Assembly (NCBI GenBank): GCA_963853835.1
Contig: OY970835.1
Span: 10,159,501 to 10,223,500, forward strand
Length of the DNA stretch: 64,000 nt
Direction: 5' to 3'
From: Calendula officinalis
Lineage: Eukaryota > Streptophyta > Magnoliopsida > Asterales > Asteraceae
Shown here in pieces: positions 45,457 through 57,922 of the stretch. The position numbers and the translations under genes were made by a program. A model generated the notes under the pieces. It worked only from the letters and a program-made list of their open reading frames with translations, was not told the DNA's origin and made no database searches. How positions within the stretch are numbered: position 1 is the first letter of the stretch; each line of letters begins with the position of its first letter.

Positions 45457-46456
45457 TGTAACACCACAATCTTAGAGCCAATTTTTATTTTTTTTAAATA
45501 TGCATACGGAAACGATTTAAGAAATACCATAACTCCTAATTATTACACATCATAAAAACCATTTACATATTAACCAAATATATAAAACATTTAAGGTGTT
45601 ACTGAAAATGGGCTAGACTTGGTTTAAAAAATCAGAGTACGGTCAGACTTCCAAAACCCGACTCTAGTCAAGTTAAATCCACAACCTGAAAAGAGTCAAC
45701 AAATGAGGGATTAGCACAAAGCTAAGTGAATAGAAATAACAAACAATTTACATAACCACAACAAATTAGAAACAAGAGAAATCAATCTGGAAACCCGTTC
45801 AAACTTCCACAAGCAATTGGACGTTATGAGAGTATCGACGGTCAAGCGCAGAACCTACAACTGTTGTTGGCCGAACAACAATTTACCGATGGCAACTTTA
45901 CTATTGGCACGGTAGTCCCTCCTGACGAAACACATTCGTAGGAGTCTGAGCACCCCATCCAATAGTAACGAAGCCTAGCCAAAACCCACTATAGCTAACC
46001 TCTAGAAAACATGTGCACATAATACCATTAACAATCCCACAATCAATGGCACCACTGGGAAATCAATAAAAACCAAGAAAAATGAATTTTCCCAAAACCA
46101 GCCGAGATAGCGTCGCTATCCCCAGACAGCGTCGCTATTTTCCAGAAGATAGTGTCGCTATCTAAAGATAGCGTCGCTATCTAAAGATAGTGTCGCTATC
46201 CTCCAAAAAATAGCGTCCGCTGTCTAGAGTCTAAACGCTATTTCGAACTTCTGCTCAAATTTTCCAGAAACGATAACAAGATAGCGCCGCTATCTACAGA
46301 TAGCGTCGCTCTCTTCCCCAGACAGTCAAAATCCCGCAATTTCTCTTATGAACTCCATCATTTCAACCTTTTTGTACGTTACACAAAGAAGAAGGTTAAA
46401 TCCACTCACCTTAGCTTCCTTTTTGTACCGAGCTCAGTAATCTTATATCACTGAGG
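45457..46456 (-). repeat. Chromovirus 3' LTR, distal part (split by element C)
   Basis: Plus-strand start TGTAACACCACAATC is the inverted LTR end. It joins 56,473-57,908 once element C and one TGAGG are removed, making an LTR of about 2.4 kb. The blocks CCTGAAAAGAGTCAACAAATGA and AAGTGAATAG are as in the other Gypsy LTR fragments. It contains the palindrome array at 46,105-46,316. Confidence 0.65.
46105..46316. repeat. Array of GATAGCGNCGCTATC palindromes
   Basis: At least six palindromic units: 46105-46120 AGATAGCGTCGCTATC, about 46124-46138, 46146-46162, 46165-46182, 46184-46200, about 46279-46296 AGATAGCGCCGCTATCT, and a half-diverged unit to 46,312. Units alternate T/C/A at the centre, and some carry AGATAGTG. 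The densest run has units every 19 bp. Confidence 0.85.
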
Positions 46457-47565
46457 TGAAGGGTTTCATTGATATTGATTGACCACTTGGGTCAACCTCC
46501 TAGATCACTTGGTTCGAACCATACTTACCAAGAACATGAACCTGTTCTTGATCGGTTAAACCATCTAGTTAATTTAATCCCTAAAAGCGGAAGTGGAATT
46601 AAACTTAATCCTTAAACTCTAAAGGATTGGGATCTTGGAAATCTAGTTTAGATTAACAAGGAAGAAACCTTGTACGAAAAACCCGAACACACACACATGC
46701 TTGTGTGTGTTCGTCGACTACCAAGAACCCTAGGGTTCTTGGTTGGTTTCGGTCGAACAAGAGGGGAGAGGGAAAAGGGTTTCCCAAAACATACCTTGTT
46801 GTTTGCTTAAGAAAGTCCACTGATGATGAACACGATGAGCGACCTTCTAGTTGATCCTTGTAATGATCTTCGATCTTCAAGACTTGAAGAACACGAAGAA
46901 CGAACGAAGAACACGAAGAACACAATGCTTGTGTTCTTGTGTGGGGGTTCGGCCGAAAACCAAGAGAGGGGAGGCTAGGGTTTTCGTGTGGAATGGTGTA
47001 ACTCAACAAGGGAACCCCAAGCCTTCTATTTATAATAGAAGGACTTTCACTTAGGGCCCTTCTAGTTTAATTAAGATCAATTCCTTAATTAAACTTATCT
47101 TTTACACATTAAACCCTTGTAGTTTAACTAGTTATTATTATCCCACTTAATTATTAAATGTCTAGTATTATATACTTATATATTTCGTGTGTATTACATA
47201 TACGAAATATATACTTATATTTAATACTCTTAATAATTAATTTAGACAATAATATTATCCAACACCATATGATTTAATTGCTTTAAATCATATTATGGAT
47301 AATCTATAATTAAGACATTGTATATTTACTCAACTAGTAATGTACAAATACTTGTATTAATTAGTTAGTTAAACTAATCTAGTAATAAGTCAAACTTGAC
47401 TTAATACTTAACTTGATTCATAAATGACCATTATGAATCAATCCTCTTCCAAGTATCATTACATATCTTACGCGTATTACATGCACTCATCGGTATGACC
47501 CTTAAATGTTTCGTAGCCATGGCTGTATCATCATAAGTTGACTAACTGTGCACATAAATCCTTCA
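46457..47565 (-). repeat. 3' LTR of element C
   Basis: 1,109 bp, TGAAGG...CCTTCA. TATA palindrome 47022-47042. U3 hairpin arms CTTAATTAAAC / GTTTAATTAAG, with a loop different from element B. Confidence 0.9.
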
Positions 47566-50068
47566 GACTCCCACTTGTGCAAGTTTGTAACCTTTATCTT
47601 AATGATACGAGCTACTGTGGCCTTCTAGATGGGCATGTAGGTAACCAACCCCATAAAAATAGCTTATTTAACCCAGGTATAGTTTTGAAAAACTCTTTAA
47701 TAGCGTCTCTTAGTAAAGAACACTCTGTCTTTACTTCTTGGGCAACTATGTTAGGTTTATCCCTTGCAGTACGATATTTGTGATAACGAATACGAGCATG
47801 GTAGAAAATATTAACTCCTGTACTCGAAATCTTTTCATGTCTTCTTGATTCAAACTGTTGTGATAAACGACAAAGAACAAATCCGTTCGTTTGGGCATGG
47901 CCATGCACTTTCCAGTTATCATCATGTCAAAGGACCTATAAATATCTCTCCTAGGAAGGAGGTGCAATTACCATCTTGTTATATTTCGATTCAAAATACA
48001 AATTCCTTTGTACCCAGTAAAGCCTCGTATGACAACCATATTTCAGAATTGTCTAAGACGAACCAAAGTACATTAGTCATTGTATCCCAAATCAAATACC
48101 TCAGGCTTAAGTACAATCCTAGTGAATAATACTTTTGAGCTTTTCAACCACGAAGTATTATAACGGTGGTCAATCCAATATTCGTCGAGCTCCAACAGAA
48201 TATCACCGATATTTGGTTTACACAAAACTTGTGTAGCTATCTTCGAAGAACTTCGAATCTACCACCAAATATCGCGATGACGTTAACGTCCCATCTAGGT
48301 TCCCACCAAGACGAGTAGTCACGAATTTATATCTTTTTGAATAAATAGACTTTTATTCATGGATATTGTAAAACATACAAATTCTGAATAACAATGATAC
48401 TAACTCATGTATTATTCCTCATTGGACACAGATACTGAATTATTACTAGATCATTATTTATTCTTTGTGTTTGTGTTGATTGCTCAATGACTCCTTAATT
48501 GTAACTTTTATCACTAATTACTATTAGTCATTTCTATTAAACTAAAGTCATAAGATGAGTATTCACGAATACTATTACTTTTCTCTTTGCTAGATACTGT
48601 TCATGCAACAGTTAGAACATATTCTAGTCTTGCCTTTTTATATGATTCGGTAAACATAGGAGGATTGGAAAATTACTCCTTTAGTTTCTTGAATCTATAA
48701 AACTTGTCTTGTAACCAAAACTCTTTTAGCTACTTGATTTGTAGATACTCTTACTAGTTAAAGAAATTTCCTTAAATGATTAACTTGTTCACTGGAATGT
48801 GAACATCCTATTAGATATGCAACAATTAATCACAAGACTTCTGATCACGCTATTAGGCTTGCAATAATCTAATGAATGATCATTTATTTCTCTTAACTCT
48901 TTGGCTAATGACTTGGTAATTCCTTGTTGTTAATGTCCTAACTAACTTTACTATATTCATTAGTACCTCTAATGAATACGTTAGTCATAGCTCCCACTAA
49001 ATTTTATGGAAATAAGCATTACTTAAACTACTACTTTTGACCTAGTCAAAACTTAGAGTTTAACCCTTTAAGAATTTAATCAATTATCAAAGTCATCCTT
49101 TGGATTTGCGAATATCCAACATTCCTGATAAGGGAATCATGACTTTCATTGACTACTATATCTCACAAGTATAAGACACTTGAAACGATACTTCCAATTC
49201 TTATACATATTAGTATTCTTTTAAGAATCTCATTTAATGCCAAAGTCATTTCTTGGATTTCTCAAATATCCATTATTCCTATTAGGGAATTATGACTTGA
49301 TTAAATATTGTATTTATTACAAGTATAAAAGACTTATAATAATACTTATTAATTCTTAAATAATTTAATATAGTTTGTCCCTTTTAAGAGTTCATTTAAT
49401 GTCTAAGTCATTTTACTTGGATTTTACGAATATCCAATTATTCCTATTAGGGAATCATGACTTCATTAAATTCCTTTATAACAAGTATAAAAGACTTGTA
49501 ATAATACTCTTAAAAGTCTATCTTGATTATATCCAATATAATCATACTATATTAATACTAACACTTTAAAACTTACTATTATAAGTTACCATTACTTAAG
49601 ATGTTTTAAATAAGTTCAATGTACTTTGAACTTTATGCTTTCCATAAAATCTCTTAAATACTTTAAAAGAAAAAACTTCTAATTTCTAGTATCTAAGTAT
49701 TGAGCTTCTAAGACATTATTTATCATACAACAATCAAACAAGTATAAAACATGAAATATAAAGTAAATCAAACCTTGACTTACAATCTAGTCATAAAACT
49801 TGACTAGTGTAATTATCACACATGCACGCTCATAATATAATTCAACCATGGATTCTTATTAAAAACCAAAGAAAACTTGTTTTAACATAAAATAAAAAAC
49901 ATCCAACAAAATTGAAATTGTTTTACTGAATCCATAAACTACTGAATTATAAGATCTTGGTGCTCGTGGGATCATCACCATCTCATGCCGGTCATCATCA
50001 CTTTCCATCTCCTCCTGCAATAAACGATTGCAAAAGTTAGATTACTCGTAATATACTTTACAAGTATC
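47566..50068 (-). other. Conserved non-coding interior of element C
   Basis: Collinear with 15,741-18,230 of copy B, in inverse orientation, with the 150-bp repeats at 49,080-49,580. Short open frames here are not shared with B in a conserved frame. The polypurine tract GTGGGAGTC lies next to the LTR at about 47,566-47,574. Confidence 0.65.
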
Positions 50069-50812
50069 TTAAAAGTTATTAAGATGTGTGGTTGTGTTAC
50101 CTGATGAACTTGCGATTCTTCCACCACCACTTGCACCCTTTGGACAATTTCTTTTCCAATGCCCAGCCTCACCACACTTGAAGCACCGATTCTCAGTCCT
50201 CGTTGTGTTAGGCTTAACCTTCTTGATCTTTTGTTTGACACTTTTATCATATTGCACTCCTTGGCTAGGATTGGTTTTATCCTTTCCTTTACCACCATGC
50301 CCTTCTTCATCGCTATCATCAGTTTTGCGACTCCTTTTAGAATTGGTCTTAATATTCAACTCAACACCCTCGAGCATGGATCGTAGATTGGGAATGGAAT
50401 TTTCCATATTACGTTTGCTGTAGTTGGCTACAAAGACTTTGTAGTCATCTGACAATGAGTTGAGTACAATGTCAATTGCTAACTGCAATGGCACGTGGTG
50501 ACCAAGTCTTGTAAGGTGATCAATGTGCACTTTCATTTTCATGACGTGTGCACCTACTGATGCTCCCTTGGCCATCTTGCAAGAAATGAGTGACATACAA
50601 GCGTAAAATGCTTGTCTTGGTTCATTCTTTGCATCCTCGGCAGGAGCTTTCAACACGTTTCTTTCTCGGTCAATCCTATCCCTCTCTTGTGTAAGCATGA
50701 TTTTAAAATCACGTCTCCAATTGAGGAAATTTGACCCAGTCATTTCTTTCATTCCTAGAAAGAAACGTCGTGAGAGTTTGTTGTAAGTTATCGTTTTGTT
50801 TGTTGCTGCCAT
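50069..50812 (-). CDS. Gag with CCHC knuckle (copy C), open but internally shortened
   Basis: 247 codons without a stop, starting MAATNKTITYNKLSRR. It keeps LTGSNFLNW-like MTGSNFLNWRRDFKIML, the SCKMAKGASVGAHVMKMK block, LNSLSDDYKVFVANY, a basic region and the knuckle CFKCGEAGHWKRNC (CX2CX4HX4C). Relative to copy B about 50 codons are missing between KNEPRQAF and SLISCKM, removing part of the capsid domain. It ends HLNNF. No protease or other pol domain follows. It may be translated, but capsid assembly is doubtful. Confidence 0.8.
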   Translation of the reverse strand: MAATNKTITYNKLSRRFFLGMKEMTGSNFLNWRRDFKIMLTQERDRIDRERNVLKAPAEDAKNEPRQAFYACMSLISCKMAKGASVGAHVMKMKVHIDHLTRLGHHVPLQLAIDIVLNSLSDDYKVFVANYSKRNMENSIPNLRSMLEGVELNIKTNSKRSRKTDDSDEEGHGGKGKDKTNPSQGVQYDKSVKQKIKKVKPNTTRTENRCFKCGEAGHWKRNCPKGASGGGRIASSSGNTTTHLNNF

Positions 50813-52421
50813 CTACAAATCAAACCCAGTTTAATTAGTAATCATCAATAAACATTCTCTAAAATATATTATAAACCCATAATTAATATTTTAGGCCTAG
50901 GATCCATATATCACATTCTCGCCGCAAGGTTTGGGCACTTCCCGATGAGACATGCTGTTTCTGGTAGGTAACATCCTTACCGATCGTATTAAGACTTGAC
51001 ACGATTCCTAGGGGTCGTAGAATCTTTAGACTTATAACTTATTACAACTTTGTACAATCTAATTGTACATTTCTAAGTTAGTAATAAAGTCTAGTATGTT
51101 TATTCTACTCAAGTACTTTTTGGGCCGGGACTCCCGATTATCACCAAAGTAGATCAGACCATCTAAGACAGTGCGATGTTCTGCGCCGGGACTTCCGATT
51201 ATCACAAAACCTTACGCACCCTAACACTCGCAATGATTTGAATCCATATCTAAGGTTCTTTATCCTTACAATATGAATATCGTTGAACAAGTGAGGTGTT
51301 CCATTAGGTGGATAGTACTTAGATCTAAGATTTTCTTGGGTTTGTTTAAGTCTCGAACTAAACTTAAACCTTATTCAAATCTTAATACTTGTTTAAAATG
51401 CGTGTCTTGTGAATTCAAGAATTCTACTAGACACCTTTTTAAATCTTAAGAATTTTTCTTAAAAGCTTATAGTTTCAAGAATTGCGCGAATTATATGTAT
51501 ACCTAAAACGAGGTGTACAAAACGTGTTACTAGGTTTTGTGGAAAAACCTTATCTAGAATAAAACTTACTTGTTTTATCTTTCTTGAAAAACTTAAAACT
51601 TATGTTAAACTTTTAATTCTTTTAAGATTCATAAACTTGAAGCATAAAGCTAGTTTAACACATCTTTTTTTTCATATGTTTAATAATGAAATCAAACATT
51701 TGTTTTGACTTATTAGATTCGACCAAAACTTATGTCTTGACAACACATTTATAAACTTTGTGATTTTCTTGTGTAGCTCCCACTAGCTCCAACAACCATG
51801 ATGGAACTTAAGCAAACACATTCACCGGCTTATACTCGGTGAAACTAATAATCTTATTATATAAAGACTATAAATAATAATCCTTAGTTTGTTTAAACCT
51901 TTCTTACATTTAACTTAAACTAGTTAAATATAAGTTCTAAAGTTATCTTGTTATTTAACCCTTGATCATTAATCTAGTATCTTGCATGACTTGTAAAATA
52001 CTTATATTATACTTGTATAATTATCTAGTTATAATAACTTATAACTTTATACACCTTATAATAATAATATATAACTTTGTATATTTCTAGTTCATCATAT
52101 AATCTCAACTTGTACAATTTCTAGTTATAATGAAATCATAACTTTGTACTTTCTAGTTTCAACTATATCATAACTTTATACAACAACTAGTTATACTATT
52201 ATCCTTTAAGATCAAAAATAAAATTATCTTTTAATGTTCCATTTAATCTTGTATTTAATATATGTACATATAATTACTTTTAAAATAAACTTGTAACATT
52301 TTAATAAGAATATTATATCTAATTTATACGTATGTATTTTAACTAAATATAATTAAAAATACGTATAAACTATTTTATCTATAAAAAATTCATTTTACTT
52401 CTTTAACCATTTAAAAATCCG

Positions 52422-52425
<4 letters not shown>
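50813..52425 (-). other. Untranslated leader of element C, gag-proximal part
   Basis: Matches 13,230-14,819 of copy B inverted. The conserved CCGGGACTCCCGATTATCAC-type repeats are at about 51,126-51,146 and 51,186-51,207. No gene. Confidence 0.65.
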
Positions 52426-52499
<74 letters not shown>

Positions 52500-54310
52500 A
52501 GGGTTCATGCGAGAACCATTAATATTGCGAGAACTGCGAGAACAACTTTATAGCCTTCAGATTAGAAAAAGGATGGCTAAGATCATCGATGGCAATTTTG
52601 TAAAAAAATGAAAATGTAAGGATTAAAAGATAGTGGCTAAAGGGTAAAATGGTCCATGGAAATGAATTTTATAATAGAAAGATTAGCATACACTTTTAAT
52701 TGAATATTAAAATACACACACTATGTGTGTTTTCCCAGTTTCTCTCTCGTCTCTCTCTTTACGACTCTTCCGGCGAACCACCAGCGTCGGTTCCAACCAC
52801 CACCACCAATAGCACCAGCAGTTCCAATTTCCACCACCATCATATCTCTACCATTGTGCACCGCCGACGCCGACTAGGGTACAGTATAACGAAGCCGATA
52901 CCTCCGCTCGCACCGCCGCCGCCCTCAACCACCTCCAACATCTCGTTTTCTATCTTCGTCTCCGTATCATTCTCTCCAACAACATCGGGTCTTCTATCAG
53001 ATCTGTTCCTATATCTAACAAACTGTAACATACTCAATTACATGTTTATTCCCAAATCCATTGTAAGTTCTGGCATTAGTGAAGATCCCTAAGCCCCGAA
53101 ATGGTGTTTGATGGCCTAGAAGAAACTTCTAATCGCGAAAATGCAATTTCCGACGATGACGGCGCCGGCGCCGGATCTAGGGTTCCGACGAAGTTTGTTT
53201 ACGTATTGGTTACCAAACAATTAGGTATGTTGTTCACTATTTAGTTTTGAATTTTTTTGTTAGTATTTAAGAACTTCAACCGAAAAATTGGTGTTTGAAT
53301 TCTTATGTTTAATAAGAAAGCTATGACATTGATGGTGGATCTGCAACATGCTGGTTTGGAAGCAGTAAAAACAAGATTGGAAGTAGCTAAAAGAAAAAAA
53401 AAATGATGAAAGTACTATAGTAGTACTAACAACAATAATAGTTGTACTTTTATGAATTTATTGGTTGGAGGTGGTATTTAAAAGAATTCAATAAGTTGCA
53501 TTAAATTTAATATAGTTTTTTCTCACCACGAAGAAGGTTTTGGCTGCATTCGGAGTTGTATTTGGGTTGTATCATATTGTTTGTTCATCAATAAAATATT
53601 TATGATAGATCTGTTCGTGAATCTTCAAATTCGATCTGTTAGTTGTTCATTATGTTCATTGTATTTGTTCATTATTCAATAGTGAACAGATCTCGAATAG
53701 GGGTGAAGAGTGGACAACTATTAGGTTATTCATTATTGAACGGCAGTGAAAAGTGGATAACTATTGTTTTTATTATGTTATTCATTACTTTTTGTGTTAT
53801 AGATCTATAAATTTTAATGAACATTATGTGAGGTGATCCACAAATTATAAATTATGGATTTTAATTCTAATTATGATTATGATTATGTAAATGTGTTTAT
53901 TAATGACCAGTAAATATGGATTTTCTCATTATGTATGTTTGTAAAATTGTTCATTATTGAATCTGTAAATTTTGTACATTGAACATGTTATCATTATGCA
54001 TTTACTATGCTTCATCATTGAACACGTTAAATAAAGTTAAAATTTATTAGTTATTTTTTTGTGTTCATCAATGAATGTGTACGAATTGCCAAAAAAAAAA
54101 AGGAAACATGCATTGCAGAATTAATATCCTAAAAAATAGGGTGGAGGTTACGATTATTAAGGAAACTAAATTTAAATATAATTAATAAAAAGATTTTGAT
54201 GTTTAAAAGACCTTAATACCCTTTATATTTAAAAAACAAATTAATTAAAATGATTGGTTAGAAAGTGGTTCTCGCAGTTCTCGCAATTTTAGTGGTTCTC
54301 GCATGAACCG

Positions 54311-54398
<88 letters not shown>

Positions 54399-54400
54399 GT
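52426..54400. mobile_element. (TA)n-bounded 1.8-kb element with hairpin inverted termini, copy 2
   Basis: Left (TA)n 52426-52495 and right (TA)n about 54314-54400 enclose 52496-54313. Terminal inverted repeats of 48 bp (52502-52549 and 54262-54309) match at 45 positions; each starts with the hairpin GGTTCATGCGAGAACC and contains two more GCGAGAAC copies. The interior has a GC-rich, gene-leader/exon-like segment (52,720-53,215; Pro/Ser/His-rich open frame 52,700-53,092) and AT-rich DNA with many TTCATTATTGAAC motifs. No transposase. Copy B of the host element has no (TA)n array at the matching site (13,191-13,218). Confidence 0.75.
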
Positions 54401-55375
54401 ACATCTTGTTAATTTCTTGAACTAAAAATTAATACTTCTTTTAATTCTCATTAATTAGTTAAACCCTAATCTTGTTCTTGATCAATCAACACTAGGGTTT
54501 TGACTTTCTTGATCAAAAACATTATTTGTCAAAAATTAATTCTAATCAATCCTATTTAAACAATAAACTTTGTTTAAATTCTAAGATAGATTATAACCCT
54601 AATAAATTTATTTAAAGTTTTTAATTTAAACCTTATAGACAATAAACTTTGTCTAGATTTCTAGGTTTAAAGAACTAGTCTTAATAAATCTATCAAAATA
54701 ATAATTAAACCTATTAAACATGAACTTGTTTAATTATCTATGTTTTAGATTATTATCCTAATAAATTCTTTTAAACAATTAAACTCAAACTAGTTTAATG
54801 TTCTAGGGTTATTTAGGGTTTCGAAATTCTTAATACCAAGAAACTTTTCCACCAATTAAACTAAACTAGTTTAACATACTTGGTGTCCAAGTTTCCTCCT
54901 AGATTTCGAAATCTAAAGGGAAATAGGAAAGAATTCTTTTAACCAATTAAACAAATCTTGTTTAATATACTTGGTCCTAGATTTCCTTGCTTGATCACGA
55001 AATTTTGGGGGAAAAGGAAAGAATCCTTTTGATCAATTAAACAAATCTTGTTTAACATACTTGATCCTAGGGTTCTTCCTTGTACACGAAATTTCTAGGG
55101 ATTAGAAAAGAAGCCTTTTGATCAATATAACTAACCTAGTTTAATATTCATGATCCTAGGGTTCTTTACAATTTTCGAAATTTCTAGGGTTTTTCTGGAA
55201 TCCTTTTGACCAATTAAACTTAACTAGTTAAATGTTCTTGGTCCTAGGGTTCTTTACCCTTTTCGAAAATTAAGAAGAAGAAGAAAAAGATGGAACAAAA
55301 AAAACTTTAATAAAAAATAAACAAACAAACTTTGTTAATCTAGTTTAGATCTCTAAACCAACGCTCTGATACCAC
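54401..55375 (-). other. Untranslated leader of element C, LTR-proximal part
   Basis: Inverse of 12,224-13,190 in copy B, with the leader tandem repeats at 54,780-55,270 and the tRNA-iMet primer site at 55,362-55,375. No gene. Confidence 0.7.
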
Positions 55376-56467
55376 TGAAGGGTTTCATTGACACTGATTG
55401 ACCACTTGGGTCAACCTCCAAGATCACTTGGTTCGAACCATACTGATCAAGAACATGAACTTGTTCTTGACCGGTTAAACCATCTAGCTAATTTAATCCC
55501 TAAAAGCGGAAGTGGGATTAAACTTAATCCTTCAACCCTAAAGGATTGAGATCTTGGAAATCTACTTTAGATTAACAAGGAAGAAACCTTGTACGAAAAA
55601 AACCCGAACACACACACATGCTTGTGTGTGTTCGTCGACTACCAAGAACCCTTGGGTTCTTGGTTGGTTTCGGTCGAACAAGAGGGGAGAGGGAAAAGGG
55701 TTTCCCAAAACATACCTTGTTGTTTGCTTAAGAAAGTCCACTAATGATGAACACGACGAGCGACCTTCTAGTTGATCCTTGTAATGATCTTCGATCTTCA
55801 AGACTTGAAGAACACGAAGAACGAACGAAGAACACGAAGAGCACAATGCTTGTGTTCTTGTGTGGGGGTTCGGCCGAAAACCAAGAGAGGGGAGGCTAGG
55901 GTTTTCGTGTGGAATGGTGTAACTCAACAAGGGAACCCCAAGCCTTCTATTTATAATAGAAGGACTTTCGATTAGGGCCCTTCTAGTTTAATTAAGATCA
56001 ATTCCTTAATTAAACTTATCTTTTATACATTAAACCCTTGTAGTTTAACTAGTTATTATTATCCCACTTAATTATTAAATGTCTAGTATTATATACTTAT
56101 ATATTTCATGTATATTATATATACGAAATATATACTTATATTTAATACTCTTAATAATTAATTTAGACAATAATATTATCCAACACCATATGACTTAATT
56201 GCTTTAAATCATATTATGGATAATCTATAATTAATTAGTAAATGTACAAATACTTGTATTAATTAGTTAGTTAAACTAATCTAGTAATAAGTCAAACTTG
56301 ACTTAATACTTAACTTGATTCATAAATGACCATTATGAATCAATCCTCTTCCAAGTATCATTACATATCTTACTCGTACTACATGCACTCACCGGTGTGA
56401 CCCTTAAGTGTTTCGTAGGCATGGATGTATCATCATAGGTTGACTAACTGTGCACATAAATCCTTCA
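55376..56467 (-). repeat. 5' LTR of element C
   Basis: 1,092 bp, very similar to the left LTR. TATA palindrome 55943-55963. It lacks a 20-bp stretch near 56,232 (ACTCAACTAG) present in the 3' LTR. Confidence 0.9.
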
Positions 56468-56472
56468 TGAGG

Positions 56473-57908
56473 CTCCTTCCCTTTTCCTGTACAAAATGAA
56501 TACCAAATTAGTCACCCAAAATCACTAATTTTTGCAACAAGTAATATAGTTCAAGATCACAACTTTATGCAACAATTTGCAACCAATTACTTGTATTCCA
56601 ACACACATCAAATACTAAGGTCCAAAACTCCATCAAGTCAATTCATTATGCAATTTTAACCAAGTTGCACATATTAGGCCCAAACGGGTCAAAAACAAGA
56701 ATAATGAGTCAAGAATCTACACAACACCTCCCAATGAGTTAGACTACTTGATCAACATCAAAATTACATATCTAACATGTTACTTGCATCGAATTGCAAG
56801 TTTAACCATCTTTGACCTTATTTAGGTCAAATTGCACCAATTGTCAATCAAACGGGTCAAGACCCGAAACTAATATAATGATACTTCTCAATTAGCCAAC
56901 TAGCACATAAATGACATGGAATTGATAATTAAGTTTACAAGTCACACAAGACTAAAGTCAACTCACAGGTTTGACCAAAGTCAACAATCCATAAATTAGC
57001 TAGTTTATTACCAAATTTCATCCTAGCCAAACACTACCACTAAATGGCCAATTCATCAACAAGATAACTAGGAAGTTCTACATTATCAATTATCATTCTA
57101 GCATGCATACTTGACCTAACCAAACTACAAGAACACCAAAATGCACAAGTCATCAAATTGGGGAAGAATCCATCCTCTTCCCAAAACACCATTGATGAAG
57201 CTTTTATGGAAGCTTCACCAAGTGAGCTACAACTAACAAATCTACACATACAACTTGCAAGAACTCAAATAATCACCAATTCCTCTAACAATTTCAGATT
57301 AGAAGCAAGATTTGACAAGAAATTCATAAAAACCCAATAACTCATGAACCCTAGTTGATCCATACATCAAGATCGTGAAACCCTAGCTAATGAAGAAGAG
57401 AACTTACTTATCCTTGCTTCTAAATCCGAAATTCACACAAGAGGGGCAAAGATCAACAAGCAATAGTCTTCAATTTGAGAGAAAACTAAAGCTAGGGAGT
57501 ATGTGTGTGTGTGTCGTGTACTAGCAAAGGAGGAAGAAGAAAAACCAAATTGACACATACCCCCCCCCCCCCCATAGAACACGTACCCCCTCCCCCAAAC
57601 ACTGTCTAATTTCATTTAAAACATAGTACAGGATATTAGATTCGCAGATAATTAAGTTAGACCTAACTAACTCCAAATATAACAACGAAGATATTTTTAG
57701 AACCCCGGTTCTGGAGTGAACCCAAATATGTAAAAGTCATATTAACATTTAAATATCTCAGTTTTACTAATTTTTAACCCCATGGTTAAAAATACAATTA
57801 ATTCAAATAAATCAAATAAAATCATATAAAAATAATAAAATAATAAACAATAAGATATTACTTACCAAAAGTAATAAAATATTCTAGGTCGGGTCTCGGG
57901 ATGTTACA
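56473..57908 (-). repeat. Chromovirus 3' LTR, proximal part
   Basis: On the minus strand it begins TGTAACATCCCGAGACCC at 57908 and runs to the TGAGG target site of element C. It contains a leader-like stretch with ATGAACCCTAGTTGATCC inverted at 57,345 and a poly-C run at about 57,562-57,574. No gene; the short open frames are shadows. Confidence 0.75.
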
Positions 57909-57922
57909 AATCTCCCCTCCTT
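57909..57922 (-). promoter_or_regulatory. Chromovirus polypurine tract
   Basis: AAGGAGGGGAGATT on the minus strand, immediately before the LTR start TGTAACAT; it overlaps the pol stop codon by two bases. Confidence 0.85.

Larger units (their letters stand above)
46457..56467 (-). mobile_element. Gag-only LTR retrotransposon, copy C (minus strand)
   Basis: 10,011 bp. LTRs 46457-47565 (3') and 55376-56467 (5'), perfect TSD TGAGG (46452-46456, 56468-56472), LTR ends TGAAGG/CCTTCA intact. Primer site at 55362-55375 (minus). The interior is collinear with copy B, including leader repeats, the CGGGA/TCCCG repeats, gag and the non-coding 3' part, plus one (TA)n-bounded insertion of about 1.97 kb. 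No pol. It is inserted in the chromovirus 3' LTR, so younger than it. Confidence 0.92.

Noticed and set aside
44279..46456. One continuous Gypsy LTR from 44,279 to 46,456 around copy D
   Set aside because: Two separate LTR-type ends (44,279 and 45,457) are present, and the right part joins 56,473-57,908 through the TSD of element C, so they belong to different elements.
54314..54400. (TA)n arrays as simple, unrelated microsatellites
   Set aside because: They occur exactly at both ends of both hairpin-ended elements and are missing at the matching site in copy B, so treating them as independent of the elements is not satisfactory.
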